Part shown: positions 33,993 to 42,982 of the stretch, in pieces
Numbering within the stretch: the stretch's first letter is position 1
Layout: each line of letters begins with the position of its first letter
Source of the DNA: Pseudomonadales bacterium
GTDB taxonomy: Bacteria > Pseudomonadota > Gammaproteobacteria > Pseudomonadales > Azotimanducaceae
Assembly (NCBI GenBank): GCA_028285415.1
Contig: JANQPF010000008.1
Location: forward strand, 1 to 64,000
Direction of reading: 5' to 3'
DNA length: 64,000 bases
Made by a program: the position numbers and the translations under genes
The notes under the pieces: model-generated
Told to the model about the DNA's origin: nothing
Database searches by the model: none
Seen by the model: the letters and a program-made list of their open reading frames with translations, nothing else

Positions 33993-34904
33993 TCACTTGT
34001 TGAGGTAGTTCAACGGCAAACCGGGCACCGGCCAGGGCAGGGACACCAGCTGCCCCGTAGAGGACAACGTCACGTATGCCGTATCGAGATCGTCGCCCCC
34101 GAAGCAGATGTTGGTCGTCAACCGATCCGGCATCGGCACAAAATCGGGCTCGCTCCCATCTGGCTTGAGGGTAGTGACGCCGCCGTCGACGATGGTCGCC
34201 ACGCACACACCTCCCGCGGCATCCACGGCGAGCGAGTCATACAGATGGTAACCCGGTCGGTCGACGAGCAGGCGTCGATCACCGTTACCCTGCAGCCGCC
34301 CGGGACCATCGAGGCGGAATGCCCACACCCTGCCGGGCACCGTCTCGGCAACGTACAGTTCATCCTCGAGCGGCGAGAGCCCGATGCCATTGGGTCCCTC
34401 CATGGGGAAGATGACCTCTTCGATGAACGAACCATCCGCTCTGGCGTAGAACACGCCAGTCCGATCACGCTCACGCGCCCGGGTTTTACCGTGATCAGTG
34501 AACCAGAAGCCACCGTGGGCATCGAAGACAAGGTCGTTCGGCCCGCGCAGCGGCTGTCCGTTGCAGTGGTTGTAGAGCACCTCAACCGCACCGCTGTCGA
34601 GATCGACGCGCTCGATACGTCCGCCAACGTAGTTGGCGGGTTGATCGCCGGGATAAATCCGACCGTTGCGTTCAATCCACTCGAACCCACCGTTGTTGCA
34701 AACGTAGCAGTGGCCGTCGGGACCAATGGCTGCTCCGTTGGGTCCACCACCGAGCTCGGCCACCACCTCGACGCTGCCGTCCACCACCCGTGAGAGCGTA
34801 CCCCGGGCGATCTCCACCAGGAGGACGCTGCCGTCCCGCATGGCAATCGGGCCTTCCGGAAATCTCAGCCCCTGAGCGAGCACATGCATCGTGCCGTCTT
34901 GCAT
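33993..34904 (-). CDS. SMP-30/gluconolactonase-family protein
   Basis: 303 residues. RFPEGPIAMRDGSVLLVE (metal-binding Glu), GGGPNGAAIGPDG, GPNDLVFDAHGGFWFTDHG (metal-binding Asn and Asp region), GPNGIGLSPLEDELYVAET and DSLAVDAAGGVCVATI are the repeated six-blade propeller motifs of this family. Members hydrolyse sugar lactones or other lactones with a divalent metal. No signal peptide. The substrate is not given by context; the neighbours are unrelated. Confidence 0.85.
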   Translation of the reverse strand: MQDGTMHVLAQGLRFPEGPIAMRDGSVLLVEIARGTLSRVVDGSVEVVAELGGGPNGAAIGPDGHCYVCNNGGFEWIERNGRIYPGDQPANYVGGRIERVDLDSGAVEVLYNHCNGQPLRGPNDLVFDAHGGFWFTDHGKTRARERDRTGVFYARADGSFIEEVIFPMEGPNGIGLSPLEDELYVAETVPGRVWAFRLDGPGRLQGNGDRRLLVDRPGYHLYDSLAVDAAGGVCVATIVDGGVTTLKPDGSEPDFVPMPDRLTTNICFGGDDLDTAYVTLSSTGQLVSLPWPVPGLPLNYLNK

Positions 34905-34956
34905 TCAACCTCCCTCCCTTGCTTGAATCGCGTATTAAATCCTAAAGGAGAAGTCC

Positions 34957-35274
34957 GTGCGAAATCCCATAAGCGTCATGTTCGTGCTGCTGGCATTGGC
35001 AGTCAGCGGCTGCCAGGGTTATCGCAGCGACAGCGCCCGTACCCCTGGGGAGTTTACCGACGACGTGGCGATCCAGACCGCGGTGAAAACCGCGCTCGTG
35101 CGCGCCGAAGGTGTCGGCGGCCGCGCGATCAACGTGGAAGTCCGGCGCAGTGTCGTGACGCTCTTCGGCCGGGTGGGGTCCGATGCTGAGCGCAATCTCG
35201 CGCTGCAGACGGCTCGCGAGGTCGGCGGGGTTGCATCGGTGGTCGACCGGCTGACGCTGGTCAAACCGGATTAA
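34957..35274 (+). CDS. BON-domain lipoprotein
   Basis: 105 residues from GTG at 34957 with AAAGGAG seven bases upstream. Lipoprotein signal with lipobox LAVSGC (Cys19), so anchored in a membrane from the periplasmic side. One BON domain about 35-103 (DDVAIQTAVKTALVRAEG, INVEVRRSVVTLFGRVGS, ALQTAREVGGVASVVDRLTLV). BON domains bind phospholipid and occur in envelope maintenance proteins such as OsmY and DolP. The latter has two BON domains; this protein has one. Confidence 0.87.
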   Translation: MRNPISVMFVLLALAVSGCQGYRSDSARTPGEFTDDVAIQTAVKTALVRAEGVGGRAINVEVRRSVVTLFGRVGSDAERNLALQTAREVGGVASVVDRLTLVKPD

Positions 35275-35283
35275 CAACCCGGT

Positions 35284-35454
35284 TTATACACATCCCGCCG
35301 CGCGCGAACGAAATGACAAGACTGCACATCCAGTCTTGATAAATTCCATAACTTACTGAAATTAAAACAATTTATTCGGTTACGATATCATGATGTGTGT
35401 AGTATCTGCACAATCACACAGGGTGATCGAAATTAATCCCCAGAGTTATCCACA
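35284..35454. other. AT-rich gap between convergent genes, flanked by two DnaA-box sequences and holding an inverted repeat
   Basis: TTATACACA (35284-35292) and TTATCCACA (35446-35454) both fit the DnaA box TTWTNCACA in the same orientation. The second lies inside the last codons of hemF. Between them is an 8-base perfect stem CAAGACTG-cacatc-CAGTCTTG (35317-35338), with no T run, followed by a clearly AT-rich stretch (about 35335-35400). The stem may end the BON-protein or hemF transcript. Two boxes alone do not make an origin. Confidence 0.35.
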
Positions 35455-36350
35455 AGGCTGAGCCAATCCCTGGGGACAAGGTAGTACTCCGTCAGCTCCG
35501 CTTCGGGGCTGCCAGGCTCAGGTTGAAAATCGTAGATCCACTTGGCGATCGGCGGCAACGAGGCGAGCACCGATTCGATGCGACGCCCGCTTTGAATGCC
35601 GTACTTGGTACCCCGGTCGATCGCAAGATTGAACTCCGCGTAACGGCCGCGGCGATAGAGCAGGAACTCGCGCTGCTCCGTTGTAAACGTCTCTTCCTTA
35701 CGAGCTTCGAAAATCGGCAGGTAGGCGGGTAGAAACGAATCGCCCACACGGCGCACGAACGCAAAGCTTTCGTCAAAGCCGCCCTCGGTCCAATCGTCGA
35801 AGAACACGCCACCAACCCCGCGACACTCTTTTCTGTGGCTCAGATAGAAGTATTCGTCGCACTGTTTCTTGAGCGCCGGGTAATGGTCGCCAACCGCTCC
35901 GGCGGCGGTACGGTGCCAGTGCACGACGTCCTCCAGGCGGGGGTAGTAGGGGGTCAGGTCGTAGCCGCCGCCGAAGTACCAGACCGGCTCCTCGGCGTCG
36001 ACGGCAAAAAAACGTAGATTCATGTGGGTGGTCGGCACGTGCGGATTTACCGGATGCACAATCATCGAGATGGCAGTCGCTTGAAAAGGTACCCCGGCAA
36101 GATGTGGGTTACGCGCCGTCGCCGCGGCCGGCAGCGAGTCTCCCTTCGAGTGCGTAAACTGCACCGCAGCTTTTTCGATGTGCGCACCGTCGGCAAGCAC
36201 GCGTGGTTGTGCCAGGCCGCCGTTGGGATCTTCGATGGGATTCTGGCTGAAGGCCTCAGCACCGTCGGCCGCGGCCAGTGCGTCGCAGATCCGGGTTTGC
36301 AGATCGATGAAATACCGGCGAACGTCGAGAACGGTCTGGTCTACCTGCAT
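35433..36350 (-). CDS. hemF: Oxygen-dependent coproporphyrinogen-III oxidase
   Basis: 305 residues from ATG at 36350. ISMIVHPVNPHVPTTHMNLRFF, the diagnostic WYFGGGYDLTPYYP, YFYLSHRKECRGVGGVFFDDW, RGRYAEFNLAIDRGTKYGIQSGRRIESVLASLPP and the C-terminal Trp-rich end are all complete. It converts coproporphyrinogen III to protoporphyrinogen IX with O2, a haem step, so aerobic life is expected. Slightly longer readings upstream lack a better ribosome site. It stands alone, convergent with the BON lipoprotein. Confidence 0.96.
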   Translation of the reverse strand: MQVDQTVLDVRRYFIDLQTRICDALAAADGAEAFSQNPIEDPNGGLAQPRVLADGAHIEKAAVQFTHSKGDSLPAAATARNPHLAGVPFQATAISMIVHPVNPHVPTTHMNLRFFAVDAEEPVWYFGGGYDLTPYYPRLEDVVHWHRTAAGAVGDHYPALKKQCDEYFYLSHRKECRGVGGVFFDDWTEGGFDESFAFVRRVGDSFLPAYLPIFEARKEETFTTEQREFLLYRRGRYAEFNLAIDRGTKYGIQSGRRIESVLASLPPIAKWIYDFQPEPGSPEAELTEYYLVPRDWLSLVDNSGD

Positions 36351-36441
36351 GTTGAACTCACGTCGTGGGAGGGCGGCTTTATAGCACAACCCGTCCGCCA
36401 TCCCGATACTCGTAATATCCGAAAGCCCTTATACTCGCTGC

Positions 36442-38025
36442 ATGAACACCATTGCCATCGACCATCTGGAGCGCATCCAGACCCTCCTCGACCGAGCGGC
36501 GAAGCACCTGCAAGGCGATCTCTTCGACGAGCAGCTCGAACTCTACGATCTTGCCTTCGCCACCGCCGAGGTGCAGGCCGCCGGGGCGTTGAATCGGCTG
36601 GCAGCGTCCACCACCGAACCGCTGGTCAATGATCTCGCCAACTATGTCACCGCGCGCGCCATTGTCAGCGTCAGTCAGCGCCTCAGTCTGCGCGCCGCGG
36701 CTTATGGGCTCCGTGCGGACGACATGCCGGGCATCGAGTTGGTCAACCAGCCACTCGATCCCACCGCGATCCGCAATCTCGGTGAGCGCATTCTGACACA
36801 GGGCCTGCCGGAACAGCCGCTCGACGAAGCCCAGCGCATCATGCGCGACACGTTCAGGAGCTTTGCCAGCGACGTGGTGCAGCCGCTGGCGGAACGGATT
36901 CACCGCGAAGATCTGCTGATCCCGAAAGAGATTCTCGATCCCCTCAAGGAGATGGGTTGTTTCGGTCTGTCCGTGCCTGAGCGTTTTGGTGGCCTGAAAC
37001 CCGACGAGCACGAGGACAGCGTCGGCATGGTCGTGGTGACTGAAGAGTTGTCGCGCGGCTCCCTGGGCGCCGCCGGCAGTCTCATCACTCGCCCGGAAAT
37101 CATGGCACGTGCCATTCTCGAAGGCGGCACTGCGGAACAGCAGGCGCGCTGGCTGCCTGGCATTGCCAGCGGCGAGACACTCTGCGCCATCTCGGTGACC
37201 GAGCCAAACACGGGCTCCGACGTCGCTGCCGTCGCGCTCAAAGCAACGCCGGTCAACGGCGGGTGGTTGCTCAACGGCGGCAAAACCTGGTGCACGTTCG
37301 CGGGTGCCGCCGGTGCGATCCTTGTCCTTGCCCGCACCGAGCCTGACGCCCGGCCGCCGCACCGCGGTCTGTCACTGTTTGTCGTCGAGAAGCCGACCCA
37401 GCACGGCCACAGCATCGATATCGAGCAACCGGACGGAGGGCGCCTGAGCGGGCGCGCCATAGCCACACTCGGCTACCGGGGCATGCACTCGTTCGAGATG
37501 TTCTACGACAACTACTTCGTACCGGATGACAATCTGATCGGTGGTGAAGCCGGACGCGGTAAGGGTTTCTATTTCACAATGCGTGGATTCATGGGCGGGC
37601 GACTGCAGACCGCGGCGCGTGCCTGCGGGCTGATGCGCGCTGCCTACGAGGCGGCTGTAAGCTACGCTGCCGATCGGCGCGTCTTCGGTCAGCCCGTTTC
37701 GAACTATCCGCTGTCACTGGCTAAGCTCGTCGACATGGCGGCGGACATTGTGGCGTGCCGCGCGTTCACTCATGAGGTGGCGGCACTCATGGACAAAGGG
37801 GAGGGCGCAACCGAAGCGAGCCTCGTCAAGCTCATCGCCTGCCGCGCCGCCGAAGCAGTCACCCGTGAAGCCCTGCAGCTGCACGGCGGCATGGGCTACG
37901 CGGAGGAGTCTGCCGTCAGCCGCTATTTCGCTGACGCCCGGGTGCTGTCGATCTTCGAAGGTGCAGAAGAAACCCTGGCAATCCGCGTGGTTGGCAAATC
38001 GCTGGTCGAACAACACGCGCGCTAG
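36442..38025 (+). CDS. Acyl-CoA dehydrogenase with long N-terminal extension
   Basis: 527 residues, about 130 longer than the classic enzyme. The extra N-terminal part (1-130) is helical (MNTIAIDHLERIQTLLDRAA, NRLAASTTEPLVNDLANYV). The usual enzyme follows: MGCFGLSVPERFGG, AISVTEPNTGSDVAAVAL, LNGGKTWCTFAG, RRVFGQPVSNYP, LQLHGGMGYAEESAVSRYFADARV and IFEGAEE with the catalytic Glu. It uses FAD and an acyl-CoA. The paralogue 70 bases downstream suggests a heteromeric or sequential pair. The substrate is unknown. Confidence 0.88.
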   Translation: MNTIAIDHLERIQTLLDRAAKHLQGDLFDEQLELYDLAFATAEVQAAGALNRLAASTTEPLVNDLANYVTARAIVSVSQRLSLRAAAYGLRADDMPGIELVNQPLDPTAIRNLGERILTQGLPEQPLDEAQRIMRDTFRSFASDVVQPLAERIHREDLLIPKEILDPLKEMGCFGLSVPERFGGLKPDEHEDSVGMVVVTEELSRGSLGAAGSLITRPEIMARAILEGGTAEQQARWLPGIASGETLCAISVTEPNTGSDVAAVALKATPVNGGWLLNGGKTWCTFAGAAGAILVLARTEPDARPPHRGLSLFVVEKPTQHGHSIDIEQPDGGRLSGRAIATLGYRGMHSFEMFYDNYFVPDDNLIGGEAGRGKGFYFTMRGFMGGRLQTAARACGLMRAAYEAAVSYAADRRVFGQPVSNYPLSLAKLVDMAADIVACRAFTHEVAALMDKGEGATEASLVKLIACRAAEAVTREALQLHGGMGYAEESAVSRYFADARVLSIFEGAEETLAIRVVGKSLVEQHAR

Positions 38026-38095
38026 TCCGGATAGGGACCGGGACACGCCTGGCCCCATGCGCTATCGTCGATTAGAATTGGCCGGTTAATTTTCC

Positions 38096-39328
38096 ATGAA
38101 TGAGGTGTTGACCTTGGATTTGACTTTCAGCGATGCGGACCGCCAGTTCCAGCAAGAAGTACGGCAGTGGCTCGAGACCGCCTGGCCGCAGGAATTGCGA
38201 GACAAACAGGCGCGCAGCGCCCAGGGACGGCTTTCAAAAGACGACCTGGTGGCCTGGCAGAAACGTCTTGCCGAGAAAGGCTGGGCGGCCACGAACTGGC
38301 CGGCCGAATATGGCGGTGCGAGGTTCACGCCTACGCAGAACTACCTCTTCGACCTCGAACGTGCACGAGTCGGCGCTCCCGGCGTTGTGCCGTTCGGCAT
38401 CACAATGGTTGCGCCTGTCATCATGAAGTTCGGGACCGATGAGCAGAAAGCCAGCTTTCTGCCGAAGATTCTCAACTCCGACATCTGGTTCTGCCAGGGC
38501 TACTCGGAGCCGGGTTCAGGCTCAGATCTCGCGTCCCTCTCAACCAAGGCTGAGGACAAAGGCGACCACTATCTCGTCAATGGCGTGAAAACCTGGACGA
38601 CTCTCGCGCAGTACGCGGACTGGATGTTCTGCCTGGTACGCACCTCGCAAGAAGACATTCGCCAGCTTGGCATCAGCTTCATCCTCGTCGACATGAACAC
38701 GCCCGGCATCGAAGTCAAACCGATCATCACCCTGGATCAGCCCGGTGACGGGTTCCAGGAAATCAATATGGTGTACTTCGAAGACGTCAAAGTGCCAAAG
38801 GAAAACCTCGTCGGCGAAGAAGGCAAAGGTTGGACCTGCGCCAAGTACCTGCTCGAATTCGAGCGAGGCAACGCCTACTCACCCGGACTCAAAGGTGCAA
38901 TGTCACACCTCGAAGGCTTTGCGAAAGCAGAGCAGAACGGCGGTGGCGCAAGCTACTGGGACAGTCCCGATTTCCAGCGTCGCTTTCACGACGTGCAGGT
39001 GCAGATTCTCGCGATGGAATACACTGAGCTCAGAATCTTGGGTGCGCTTGCCGCCGGGCAGAACGTGGGGCCTGAAAGCTCCATGCTGAAAACCCGCGGC
39101 ACCGAGCTGCAGCAGGCGGTCACCGAGCTTGCCATGGAAATCAGCGGTGTGTACGCCGCGCCACTGGACCAGTCCACGCCTTATCCCGGAGACAACTTCC
39201 AGCCGGTGGGGTCGCAGGACGCGAACGGCACCGCGCAAGAATATTTCAACACCCGTAAAGTTAGCATCTATGCGGGATCGAATGAGATTCAACGCAATAT
39301 CATGAGTAAGTTGGTGCTGGGATTGTAG
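38096..39328 (+). CDS. Acyl-CoA dehydrogenase
   Basis: 410 residues. KGWAATNWPAEYGGARFTP, CQGYSEPGSGSDLASLSTKA, LVNGVKTWTTLAQYADWMFCLVRT, a longer middle region (VKPIITLDQPGDGFQEINMVYFEDVKVP) and YAGSNEIQRNIMSKLVLGL. The end reads AGSNEIQ, where many relatives have EGTNEIQ. This form is common in the FadE17-like and steroid-CoA dehydrogenase branches, which often act as alpha2beta2 pairs. Pairing with the upstream gene on the same strand is therefore likely but not proven. An in-frame GTG nine bases into the gene is a possible alternative start. Confidence 0.88.
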   Translation: MNEVLTLDLTFSDADRQFQQEVRQWLETAWPQELRDKQARSAQGRLSKDDLVAWQKRLAEKGWAATNWPAEYGGARFTPTQNYLFDLERARVGAPGVVPFGITMVAPVIMKFGTDEQKASFLPKILNSDIWFCQGYSEPGSGSDLASLSTKAEDKGDHYLVNGVKTWTTLAQYADWMFCLVRTSQEDIRQLGISFILVDMNTPGIEVKPIITLDQPGDGFQEINMVYFEDVKVPKENLVGEEGKGWTCAKYLLEFERGNAYSPGLKGAMSHLEGFAKAEQNGGGASYWDSPDFQRRFHDVQVQILAMEYTELRILGALAAGQNVGPESSMLKTRGTELQQAVTELAMEISGVYAAPLDQSTPYPGDNFQPVGSQDANGTAQEYFNTRKVSIYAGSNEIQRNIMSKLVLGL

Positions 39329-39670
39329 CCGGGCCCGAAACTGAAACTCGCACCGGAACGCTACGGTCATCTGCGCTGACGCAGGGTGGATCGAGAGACG
39401 GGAAAACGCGCCACCATGTGACGATTATCTCATCTGATCCTAACGTTATTCTTACAACTAGCAGTATTTGAGCTCCGATCGCATGTCATAATCCTGTGAC
39501 AAAAGGTGCATCCTTCTTGGATTTTTTTTGAAGACCATTTGTACGCCGTATTGCCAGACACTCGACGCAAGTTTGATTGCACGAACCCACTTCGCTCCAA
39601 CCTGTCACCCGATAAAACGGGATTGGCCATTTGAGCTTTGTGCGCTGCAGGTATAAGGAACTCGTTCATT
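39329..39670. other. Intergenic region before the NRPS gene
   Basis: 342 bases with no convincing gene. It marks the visible change from GC-rich to more AT-rich sequence. A short stem ATCC-ttctt-GGAT followed by a run of T lies near 39505-39530 and could be a weak end for the acyl-CoA dehydrogenase transcript. AAGGAA at about 39655 is the ribosome site for the NRPS start. I see no integrase, tRNA or direct-repeat boundary. Confidence 0.5.
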
Positions 39671-42600
39671 TTGGTAGATCTCGACACAAAACAAGTTGAC
39701 CCGACGTATTTCTCTCCCTGGAAGGAGCGACCCGACCCTCAAGCGATCGCGCTCTATGGCCAAACAATTGAACCGAACACGCAGAAGGAAGATCTCCATT
39801 GGACCATGCGTGAGTTGGACACTGAGCTCTCAGCACTGGTGCGACAACAGATTGCGGCACAGGGGATTGTCCCTTCGGTTTTTTGGACCGCCATAACGAG
39901 CGCATGGATGGCCCGAGTCTCCGAACAAACGACTCTGCAGCTGCTGACTTGCGAGCACGACTGGCGCCTTCAAAACAAGAAAATAGACTCCTTTGCGACC
40001 TATCTACCACTCGTCATCGATACTGCCGGCAATCCGAGATTGGATGAGATCGTCGAACGCGTGGCTGCAGATCGAGAGCTGATGGTGCAATGCGCCCCCG
40101 AATCGTTGCCCAACTCTGCCGGGTTTGGTCCCGTCCGCTGCAGCTACAGCCGAATTACGACGTTTGATCAAACCGAATCAAGTGCAAAGGCATTCGCTGA
40201 TACAGAACCGGCAATAGCCTCCGTTGCTATCGACGTTCTGGAATCCGGTCCGAATTGGCCCTTGCAAATTCGCTTTGGTTTTGACGCCCACATTTTCGAG
40301 CCACAGCAGCAAGAGACAGCCGTCCGTCACTACCTGCGTATGTTGGAGGGTTTGCTTGCCGATCACGCACGGCTCCATTCCATACCACTGGTGACGCCTG
40401 AAGAATGCCACGGTTTGGCCGGGCCTGGCCCTGAACAGGAAGTCGACCATCTATTAGATCAACTGCAGGTGTGGGTGCAATCGACACCGGCGGCACCCGC
40501 TGTTCGTCAGGAAGACACCATAATCAGTTTCGCCGAGTTAGACTTCCGTGCGCGTCGCTACGCAGCCGCGTTAAGAGCGTCTGGCGTAGGCTCCGGAGAC
40601 CGAATTGCGGTTTGCCTCTACCGCACCACTGAACTCGTCGCTGCCATGGTGGGAACGTTCTACGCGGGCGCGACGTACGTGCCGATCGATGCATCAAACC
40701 CCGGTGCCCGCAAACGGAAAATCATTGCGGACGCCGAACCCAGCCTCATCATCCTCGATGCCCAAACCAAGCTCGAGTTTCCAGAGGACATGACGGTGGT
40801 CAGTCTCGAAGACGAACTGCCGCCCCCAATGGAAGGCACAGGCGCTCGTGACAAGTCCAGCTACATGATTTACACGTCCGGATCCACGGGTGCACCCAAA
40901 GGCGTCTGCGTGGGCCACTCAAGCCTTGCAAATCAGCTGCAGGCGATGCGCTCTCGAATCGCGTTTCGACCTTCCGACCATCTTCTGGCAGTGACTACCA
41001 CTGCCTTCGACGCTTCCGTTTTTGAGCTTTGCTTTCCCTTATGGTGCGGTGCCTGCGTAGAAATCATCAGTGACGCTCAGCGCCGGGATCCCAAATACAT
41101 TGCAGCGCGTCTCGACGAGGGGAACGTTAGCGCCATGTTTGCGACACCAGCAACCTGGCACATGCTGATAGCCAGTGGTTGGTCGGGGCAGAATCCGTCT
41201 TTTCAGGTCATCTGCGGTGGTGAAGCACTCTCTCGACAGCTGGCTGATGATCTACTTGAACGCGCACACAAAGTCTGGAACATCTACGGGCCCACGGAAA
41301 CGACCATCTGTTCGACGGTTGCGGACGTTAAATCAGATCACGCTGTCGTTCCTCTTGGTGATCCAATTGCCCACACGACCTTACGGATACTCAATGAACA
41401 AATGCAGCTTGTTCCGCAGGGTGTCGTTGGTGAGCTATACATCGGCGGTGCTGGTGTTGGTGAGGGCTATTATCGTCAGCCAGAACTGACCGCAGAACGC
41501 TTTCTGAATGATCCTTTCGATCCGGAACAGCGACTCTACAAGACGGGCGACATTGTTCGCCTGGAGGCTGGCAACAAGCTGATCTACCTCGGGCGTTCCG
41601 ACAACCAAGTCAAACTCCGGGGTTATCGCATCGAGATCGGCGAAGTGGAGGCGGCCCTCCAATCACTTCCGGAAGTCAAGCGAGCAGTGGTGGTGATGCA
41701 GGGAGAAGTTCTGCAGGAGCGATTTCTCCACGGTTTTGTTGAGGTCAGCAGCGAACTCGATCACGGCGAGGCACTGCACAGGCTCAACGATCTGATACCT
41801 GGCTACATGGTACCGAAGTTGCTGACGACGGTGACGGAACTGCCGATTACGACAAACGGCAAAATAGATCGTCAGCGTCTCATCTCTGACGCAAGCACCG
41901 CGATACCTGCTACTACGTCCGGAGGGGATTTGCCTCAGAGTGACCTTGAGGTCAAAGTTGCACAGGTCTGGCGCGAAACACTGCAATTAGATTCTGCCCG
42001 CGACAGCAATTTCTTCGACAATGGGGGTAACTCACTGCTTGCGGTCAACTTACTCTCTGCTCTTGAAGAAAGAATTGGCGGACACATTTCGTTCCGCGAA
42101 TTCTACGAAGATCCAACCATTCGCGGCCTGGCCAGCTATATCGATCGCACAACTGGTAACATCGGACCGGATACGCCGGTGTTACTTAACGACTGTCCCA
42201 ATAAGACTGCAACGCCGCTTTACTGTATCGATGGCGTGCATCTCTACCAGTCCTTGGCCAAAAGCCTGCAATCCGACCTGCCTGTCTATGGCGTCTACTC
42301 AAACGATGAGCAGCAAATGCTTGCGAATGTGATCGCGGGGAACGGCGTTGACAACTTCCCGTCTCCGGCTGATTTAGCCTCCCGCTATTATAAGATATTG
42401 CGGAAGTTTCAGCCGCAGGGTCCGTATCGTCTGGCCGGATTTTCCTACGGGGGAATGGTCGCCTACGAGCTCGCGCGGATGCTACGTGGCAGTGGCGCAG
42501 AAGTGGATGCGCTGATCCTCTTAGATACGCCACTCATGCGTTCGATCGAGAGGTCCAGAGGTTGGCTGCACCTGACCAAGCACAATACTCGCATTCGTCT

Positions 42601-42982
42601 TCAGGAACGCGGTTTCAATGTCATCAACAAGGATCCGCTGAATATCTGTCGTATCCTCGCAGCGGACAATTACGAAAATGAGGTGTCCTCTTGCGAGGAG
42701 CCTGCGCTTTTGTGCAGAGCGTTAGGAGAAAGCCGGACCCGTCGCGAAATTGAGCCGTCACTAGGCTGGATTGCACACATTGCGAAGCTGACAGTCGTTG
42801 ACTGCCCCGGCGATCACTTCGGAATGCTTGCGGAGCATCACGAAGACGTCGCAGCGGCGATTCGCACTTATATTTCCAACCAAAGCCGTCCTGATAGGCC
42901 GGTGTTTGCCACCAGCTCAGAGCCCTCGAATGGCGCACGAGCAAGCCTTTCCGACGTTAGCATCAAATTTCGTAGCGAATGA
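39671..42982 (+). CDS. Single-module NRPS: partial condensation, adenylation, carrier, thioesterase
   Basis: 1103 residues from TTG at 39671 (AAGGAA ten bases upstream). Residues 1-265 resemble only the C-terminal half of a condensation domain; HHxxxDG is absent. Adenylation domain about 270-760: IYTSGSTGAPKG (400-411), NIYGPTETTIC, YKTGD, GRSDNQVKLRGYRIEIGEVEA, NGKIDR. Carrier domain FFDNGGNSLLA with phosphopantetheine Ser788. Thioesterase GFSYGGMVAYELA with nucleophile Ser925. By eye, pocket residues begin D-A-F as in GrsA-like DASVW, but I cannot name the amino acid. Probably releases a modified or dimerised amino acid. The phosphopantetheinyl transferase at 31.7 kb would arm it. The 3' end overlaps a convergent TonB-dependent receptor gene by 20 bases. 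Confidence 0.88.
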   Translation: MVDLDTKQVDPTYFSPWKERPDPQAIALYGQTIEPNTQKEDLHWTMRELDTELSALVRQQIAAQGIVPSVFWTAITSAWMARVSEQTTLQLLTCEHDWRLQNKKIDSFATYLPLVIDTAGNPRLDEIVERVAADRELMVQCAPESLPNSAGFGPVRCSYSRITTFDQTESSAKAFADTEPAIASVAIDVLESGPNWPLQIRFGFDAHIFEPQQQETAVRHYLRMLEGLLADHARLHSIPLVTPEECHGLAGPGPEQEVDHLLDQLQVWVQSTPAAPAVRQEDTIISFAELDFRARRYAAALRASGVGSGDRIAVCLYRTTELVAAMVGTFYAGATYVPIDASNPGARKRKIIADAEPSLIILDAQTKLEFPEDMTVVSLEDELPPPMEGTGARDKSSYMIYTSGSTGAPKGVCVGHSSLANQLQAMRSRIAFRPSDHLLAVTTTAFDASVFELCFPLWCGACVEIISDAQRRDPKYIAARLDEGNVSAMFATPATWHMLIASGWSGQNPSFQVICGGEALSRQLADDLLERAHKVWNIYGPTETTICSTVADVKSDHAVVPLGDPIAHTTLRILNEQMQLVPQGVVGELYIGGAGVGEGYYRQPELTAERFLNDPFDPEQRLYKTGDIVRLEAGNKLIYLGRSDNQVKLRGYRIEIGEVEAALQSLPEVKRAVVVMQGEVLQERFLHGFVEVSSELDHGEALHRLNDLIPGYMVPKLLTTVTELPITTNGKIDRQRLISDASTAIPATTSGGDLPQSDLEVKVAQVWRETLQLDSARDSNFFDNGGNSLLAVNLLSALEERIGGHISFREFYEDPTIRGLASYIDRTTGNIGPDTPVLLNDCPNKTATPLYCIDGVHLYQSLAKSLQSDLPVYGVYSNDEQQMLANVIAGNGVDNFPSPADLASRYYKILRKFQPQGPYRLAGFSYGGMVAYELARMLRGSGAEVDALILLDTPLMRSIERSRGWLHLTKHNTRIRLQERGFNVINKDPLNICRILAADNYENEVSSCEEPALLCRALGESRTRREIEPSLGWIAHIAKLTVVDCPGDHFGMLAEHHEDVAAAIRTYISNQSRPDRPVFATSSEPSNGARASLSDVSIKFRSE

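Noticed and set aside
33513-34793. 426-codon plus-strand frame across exbD and the gluconolactonase
   Set aside because: Spans two well-supported minus-strand genes and the gap between them; no motif.
35446-35454. Single perfect DnaA box as proof of oriC
   Set aside because: It encodes the last residues of hemF (VDN), and no cluster of boxes or dnaA/dnaN gene is present; kept only as a low-confidence observation.
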